Part shown: piece after piece, positions 22,598 to 25,776 of the stretch
Layout: each line of letters opens with the position of its first letter
Position numbering within the stretch: the first letter of the stretch is position 1
From: an uncultured Bacteroidales bacterium
GTDB lineage: Bacteria > Bacteroidota > Bacteroidia > Bacteroidales > UBA3663
Direction: 5' to 3'
NCBI GenBank assembly: GCA_937899265.1
Contig: CALBPV010000063.1
Location: 1 to 25,776 of the forward strand
Length of the DNA stretch: 25,776 bases
Translations under genes and position numbers: made by a program
Notes under the pieces: model-generated
The model's database searches: none
Seen by the model: only the letters and a program-made list of their open reading frames with translations
Told to the model about the DNA's origin: nothing

Positions 22598-25500
22598 TTA
22601 CCGGAGAACGAACTTGCGCGTCTGTACACCCGTTGCGGAGCAGATTCGGAGTACATAGATGCCCTTGACGCCTACACGGGAAGCGGCTTGGGACTTGACG
22701 AGGCCGTATGTGGTCTCGAAGGCAGCCACTTCGGTGCCGCTGAGGTCATAGACGCTCACGCTGACAGGAACATCGAAGGCAAGGCCGGCGAGGCTGTTGT
22801 TCTCGTCCTTGACCACACGAAGCGTGCCTGACGTTGTGAGGAGGTCGCTGGTATCCCAAGCCAGACCGGCAGGAAGGTCAGGCAAGTCAACCTTAACGGT
22901 AGCCTCATCGGTGATGAAACTGCGCGAGGAGAAGAGATGATATGCGTCGCCTTCCTTGGCTTGCCCAAGAGCATCTTCACTCCAAAGAGTAACCTTGAGA
23001 ATACCCTTGAGCGAAATCTGACCGTTGGCGTTGCAGTAGGTGTAGCTGACTGTATCGGCCTTGGTAGAAGAAAGATAGAATTCCATCGTACCTCCGTCGT
23101 TCACAACAACAGTCTGGGCTTTGACACCGTACATGCCGTAGTAGCCGGGACGGAAAAGACCGCCGCTCTGAACATTGACCTGATTGTTGCCGACATACCA
23201 ATAGGCATAGAGCATCGCACCGTCGCGAACGGTGAGTTTGCCGCGACCCGATACGGTGGATGTGGCAGAGGCGCTGCTGCGAACCACCATTGTACCCTCT
23301 TTGACATCTATGGCCGACGAACCGGTATTGGCTGTCATTGTGAGACGGCCTTGACCGACCTTGACGAGATTGGCGTTATAGACACCCGAGAGAGTCATGT
23401 CGAGGCCAAGAGACCCGATTTCGAAGTAGCCGGAACTGTTCTCGGCAGCAAGACTGCCCGCACCAGTGAGGTGACCAATCTTGAAGGTACCTGTAGTGGA
23501 AGTATTGTTGCCGCCCAGTTGGAGTGTCGTGCCCGAGGGGATGTTGAGCGTAGCGTTGGGTAGGCCGTAGGTATTGTTGACGGTGGGTGTGTTGGAACCC
23601 GTATTCTTGATGGTGAGGGTGCCGGTAAAGGCCGACCAGTCGCCCGTGATGACTTCACGCGGACAAGAGGAGTCCATGTAGATATTGAGGTTGAGACGAC
23701 CGCCGCCTATGAGTTTGTTCTTGTGGTCAACACGGGTGGCCGAATTGAACGTAGCAGTAGCACCTGCAGGCACATTCCATACACCGGAGGTCTGCTGATA
23801 AGCGCCGGAGTTGTTGGTCATCTGAACTGTGCCGCCCAACATCTCGAGAGTATCGCCGACTGAGATGGCCTTGTTGCCTGCGGGGAACAGCAGCGTACCC
23901 TCTTCAATGGTGACCTTCTTGAGCGATTGTGTGCCCTTGAGGTTGAGCTGACCCGAGCCGCGCTTGGTGAGCGATGTGCCGGAAATGTCACCGTCCTGAA
24001 CGAAACTGGCTGCATTACGGAACACAGAACCACGACCCACTGTGATGGGTGTAGGATGGGCCACAACAGCATTGAGGGGCCAGAAGACGGCACTGTCGCC
24101 GATGGTGAGCTTGCCAGCCTCAGTGGTGTAGGCTCCGATGGAACCTGCATTCTGGGCATCGGCTACAGAAGCAAACTTGAGCGTGCCGCTGTTGAGGAAG
24201 AGACCGCCCGTGAAGGTGTTGGCGTTGTTGAGCGTGAGGGTGCCGGCACCGTTCTTGATGAGAGAGCCCTCACCGGCAATGCCGTAGTCGCCCGAGAGGC
24301 TGAAGTCCTGGTCTCCCTCGAAGACGGTGGCGGATGGGTAAACCGTCTCACCTATCACGATGTCGGTGACTGCGGAGCTGTTGTTGAAGGTGACGGCATC
24401 CCCCGTAACGAAGACATCGGGGACACCGCCGTTGGTAAAGTTTTCGGTCTCGTTGAAGTTCCAGATGTTGCTCTCGGCACCGCTCCAAACCACAGAGGAA
24501 GCATCGCGAGCGCCGTGAATGGTAAGCACAAGGTTGCCCTCGCGAACGTTCACCTCATACTTGATGCCGGACAGACCGGCCACCTTGATGAGATTCTGTT
24601 CGGGAGCATAGATGCCCTTGGTGGAAGTAACGAGCACGTAATCGCCCTCGGGCAATGCATCTGTGTCTTTGATGTTGACGCGGATGACAGTGTTATAAGC
24701 CACCGAAAGGTTGCCGGCGGTGAAATTGAAGCCCTTGATGCTGGCCGAATCGGTCACAATCCGGTCATTGGTACCTTCGGCTACATTGAAGTCGATGACC
24801 AGCGTATCAGCACCGTTGAGTTCCAGAAGCGAGGTTGTAATCGTACCAATCTCGCCGTTGCCGGCAGGATAGATGGCCGAACCGTGTTCGGAAACGATAC
24901 CACACGGGAAGGATGCATCGGAATAGAGAGTCGTGAAACGCTTGAGGACAAGTTTCGAGTTGGGCAGTGGAGACGATGTTGTGAGCGAACCCTGCCAAAT
25001 CTCCGTGTTGCCGGAATAGTCGTAGGTGCCGCCCTCAAGACGGAGATTCTGCTGTCCGAGCTTAAGCAGACGCATGGAACCCGAAAGTGTGCCGCCGGAA
25101 AGCACCTCATTGTTGAAGGCAAAAATCTGGATTCCCTTGGGAGCAACCGTACCTGAAACGGTTGTGGTATTGGAAGTCAATTCGAAATCGTATTTTCCGA
25201 AATATTTTTCCTGGCTGACAGTGGCGGGAGAATTGCACTCGCCGATGTAGAGGAACTGGCCGTCTGTTTCCGACGAAACAGTGGAGCCGGCAGGAATAAC
25301 TGTTTTGCCGTTGGTGCAGAGCGGAGGAGGAGGCAGAAGAATGCCTTCGAGTTCGCCGAGATAGTAGCTCACATGAGGCGGCTGGTTGTAGCCGGTCATT
25401 TGCCAATACACACCCTGACGATAGGCCATATCGTACATGAGCGAATAATTGCGGAACGACGTGGGAATCGTGGTGGAATAGATGCGGAAGGCAGTATTGT

Positions 25501-25776
25501 CGGCCTTGCGGAGAACGAGTTCCTCACGCCAGTCGCCGAAGAGGTCAGCCTGGATGGAAGGATTGCCCTTGGTGTTGTTGTTGGTCATACAACCCTGGGA
25601 AACCCAAATGGGATTGCTGTTGCCGTATTTGCGAACAGCCATTTCTATACCGTCGCCTGCATCGGTGCGAGAATCGTAGTCGAAGGACTCCTCGTAGATG
25701 TCGCCATCCCAGAAGATACGGGCATTCATCGTGACACCGGGTGCCGATGTTGCAATGGTCTGGTCGGCACCGCGCG
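22598..25776 (-). CDS. PL11 rhamnogalacturonan lyase with beta-helix repeats and sorting tail (5' end outside window)
   Basis: The frame is open to the window edge, so the N-terminus is missing. About the first 150 visible residues are the end of a PL11 propeller, alignable by eye with the lyase at 17165-19672 (RIFWDGD, IQADLFGDWREELVL, YNQPPHVSYYLGE). A PPPP linker leads to some 800 residues of Gly/Thr/Asn-rich repeats with the rhythm of autotransporter passenger repeats (LIKNGAGTLTLNNANTFTGG, LTKRGSGQLNLKG, LVKVGQGRLTMTA), expected to form a beta-helix. The end (VSVYDLSGTEVAAF, then GVKGIYVLRI...TRKFVLR) is a type IX-style sorting domain. It is probably a surface-exposed pectin-degrading enzyme with a long stalk. 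The ATG at 25729 is not the start, since homology continues upstream. Confidence 0.87.
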   Translation of the reverse strand, partial: RGADQTIATSAPGVTMNARIFWDGDIYEESFDYDSRTDAGDGIEMAVRKYGNSNPIWVSQGCMTNNNTKGNPSIQADLFGDWREELVLRKADNTAFRIYSTTIPTSFRNYSLMYDMAYRQGVYWQMTGYNQPPHVSYYLGELEGILLPPPPLCTNGKTVIPAGSTVSSETDGQFLYIGECNSPATVSQEKYFGKYDFELTSNTTTVSGTVAPKGIQIFAFNNEVLSGGTLSGSMRLLKLGQQNLRLEGGTYDYSGNTEIWQGSLTTSSPLPNSKLVLKRFTTLYSDASFPCGIVSEHGSAIYPAGNGEIGTITTSLLELNGADTLVIDFNVAEGTNDRIVTDSASIKGFNFTAGNLSVAYNTVIRVNIKDTDALPEGDYVLVTSTKGIYAPEQNLIKVAGLSGIKYEVNVREGNLVLTIHGARDASSVVWSGAESNIWNFNETENFTNGGVPDVFVTGDAVTFNNSSAVTDIVIGETVYPSATVFEGDQDFSLSGDYGIAGEGSLIKNGAGTLTLNNANTFTGGLFLNSGTLKFASVADAQNAGSIGAYTTEAGKLTIGDSAVFWPLNAVVAHPTPITVGRGSVFRNAASFVQDGDISGTSLTKRGSGQLNLKGTQSLKKVTIEEGTLLFPAGNKAISVGDTLEMLGGTVQMTNNSGAYQQTSGVWNVPAGATATFNSATRVDHKNKLIGGGRLNLNIYMDSSCPREVITGDWSAFTGTLTIKNTGSNTPTVNNTYGLPNATLNIPSGTTLQLGGNNTSTTGTFKIGHLTGAGSLAAENSSGYFEIGSLGLDMTLSGVYNANLVKVGQGRLTMTANTGSSAIDVKEGTMVVRSSASATSTVSGRGKLTVRDGAMLYAYWYVGNNQVNVQSGGLFRPGYYGMYGVKAQTVVVNDGGTMEFYLSSTKADTVSYTYCNANGQISLKGILKVTLWSEDALGQAKEGDAYHLFSSRSFITDEATVKVDLPDLPAGLAWDTSDLLTTSGTLRVVKDENNSLAGLAFDVPVSVSVYDLSGTEVAAFETTYGLVKSQAASRVGVKGIYVLRICSATGVQTRKFVLR

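Noticed and set aside
23927..25156. 409-codon plus-strand ORF antisense to the beta-helix lyase
   Set aside because: It mirrors the Gly/Thr-rich repeats of the real gene and resembles no family.

Overview
The window looks like chromosome of a Bacteroidota bacterium, most likely Bacteroidales and possibly Prevotellaceae (family placement is a guess). The sequence clues are repeated TAnnTTTG promoter elements before gene starts, near absence of Shine-Dalgarno sequences, a FeoA-FeoB fusion with a tiny Cys-rich partner, the gene order lptC / CNNM-CorC protein / SurA-PpiD-like protein, and type IX-style C-terminal sorting tails on secreted polysaccharide lyases. No tRNA, rRNA, CRISPR array, insertion sequence or phage gene was recognised.

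Layout. 1-2400: 5' part of thrS (minus) behind a promoter, a strong SD and a possible 15-codon leader ORF; divergent from pyrB-pyrI (plus), which end in a hairpin terminator. 2490-8154 (minus): thyA, a polyprenyl-phosphate sugar transferase, a pyridoxal kinase, then feoAB with its own promoter and an 18-bp palindrome, then a 42-aa FeoB-associated membrane peptide. 8182-12417 (plus): lptC, a CNNM/CBS/CorC membrane protein, and a periplasmic SurA/PpiD-like protein. 12437-13481 (plus): rlmN. 13503-16608 (minus): xseB, gltX, waaA. 16691-17150 (plus): rpsO with a 94-nt leader and strong terminator.

The last 8.6 kb is more accessory in character and all on the minus strand: a rhamnogalacturonan lyase (PL11) with a sorting tail, an AlaX-type tRNA-editing protein, a 266-bp array of 41-bp tandem repeats each holding two palindromes, a protein kinase fused to an AAA+ ATPase, and the 3' part of a second PL11 lyase carrying autotransporter-like beta-helix repeats and a sorting tail.

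The housekeeping part covers translation (thrS, gltX, rlmN, rpsO), pyrimidine and folate-dependent nucleotide synthesis (pyrBI, thyA), envelope biogenesis (lptC, waaA, PpiD-like, sugar transferase) and ferrous iron uptake. The two PL11 enzymes point to pectin (rhamnogalacturonan-I) use, although no SusC/SusD pair or regulator lies inside the window. The least explained part is the kinase-AAA gene together with the 41-bp dual-palindrome array just downstream of it.
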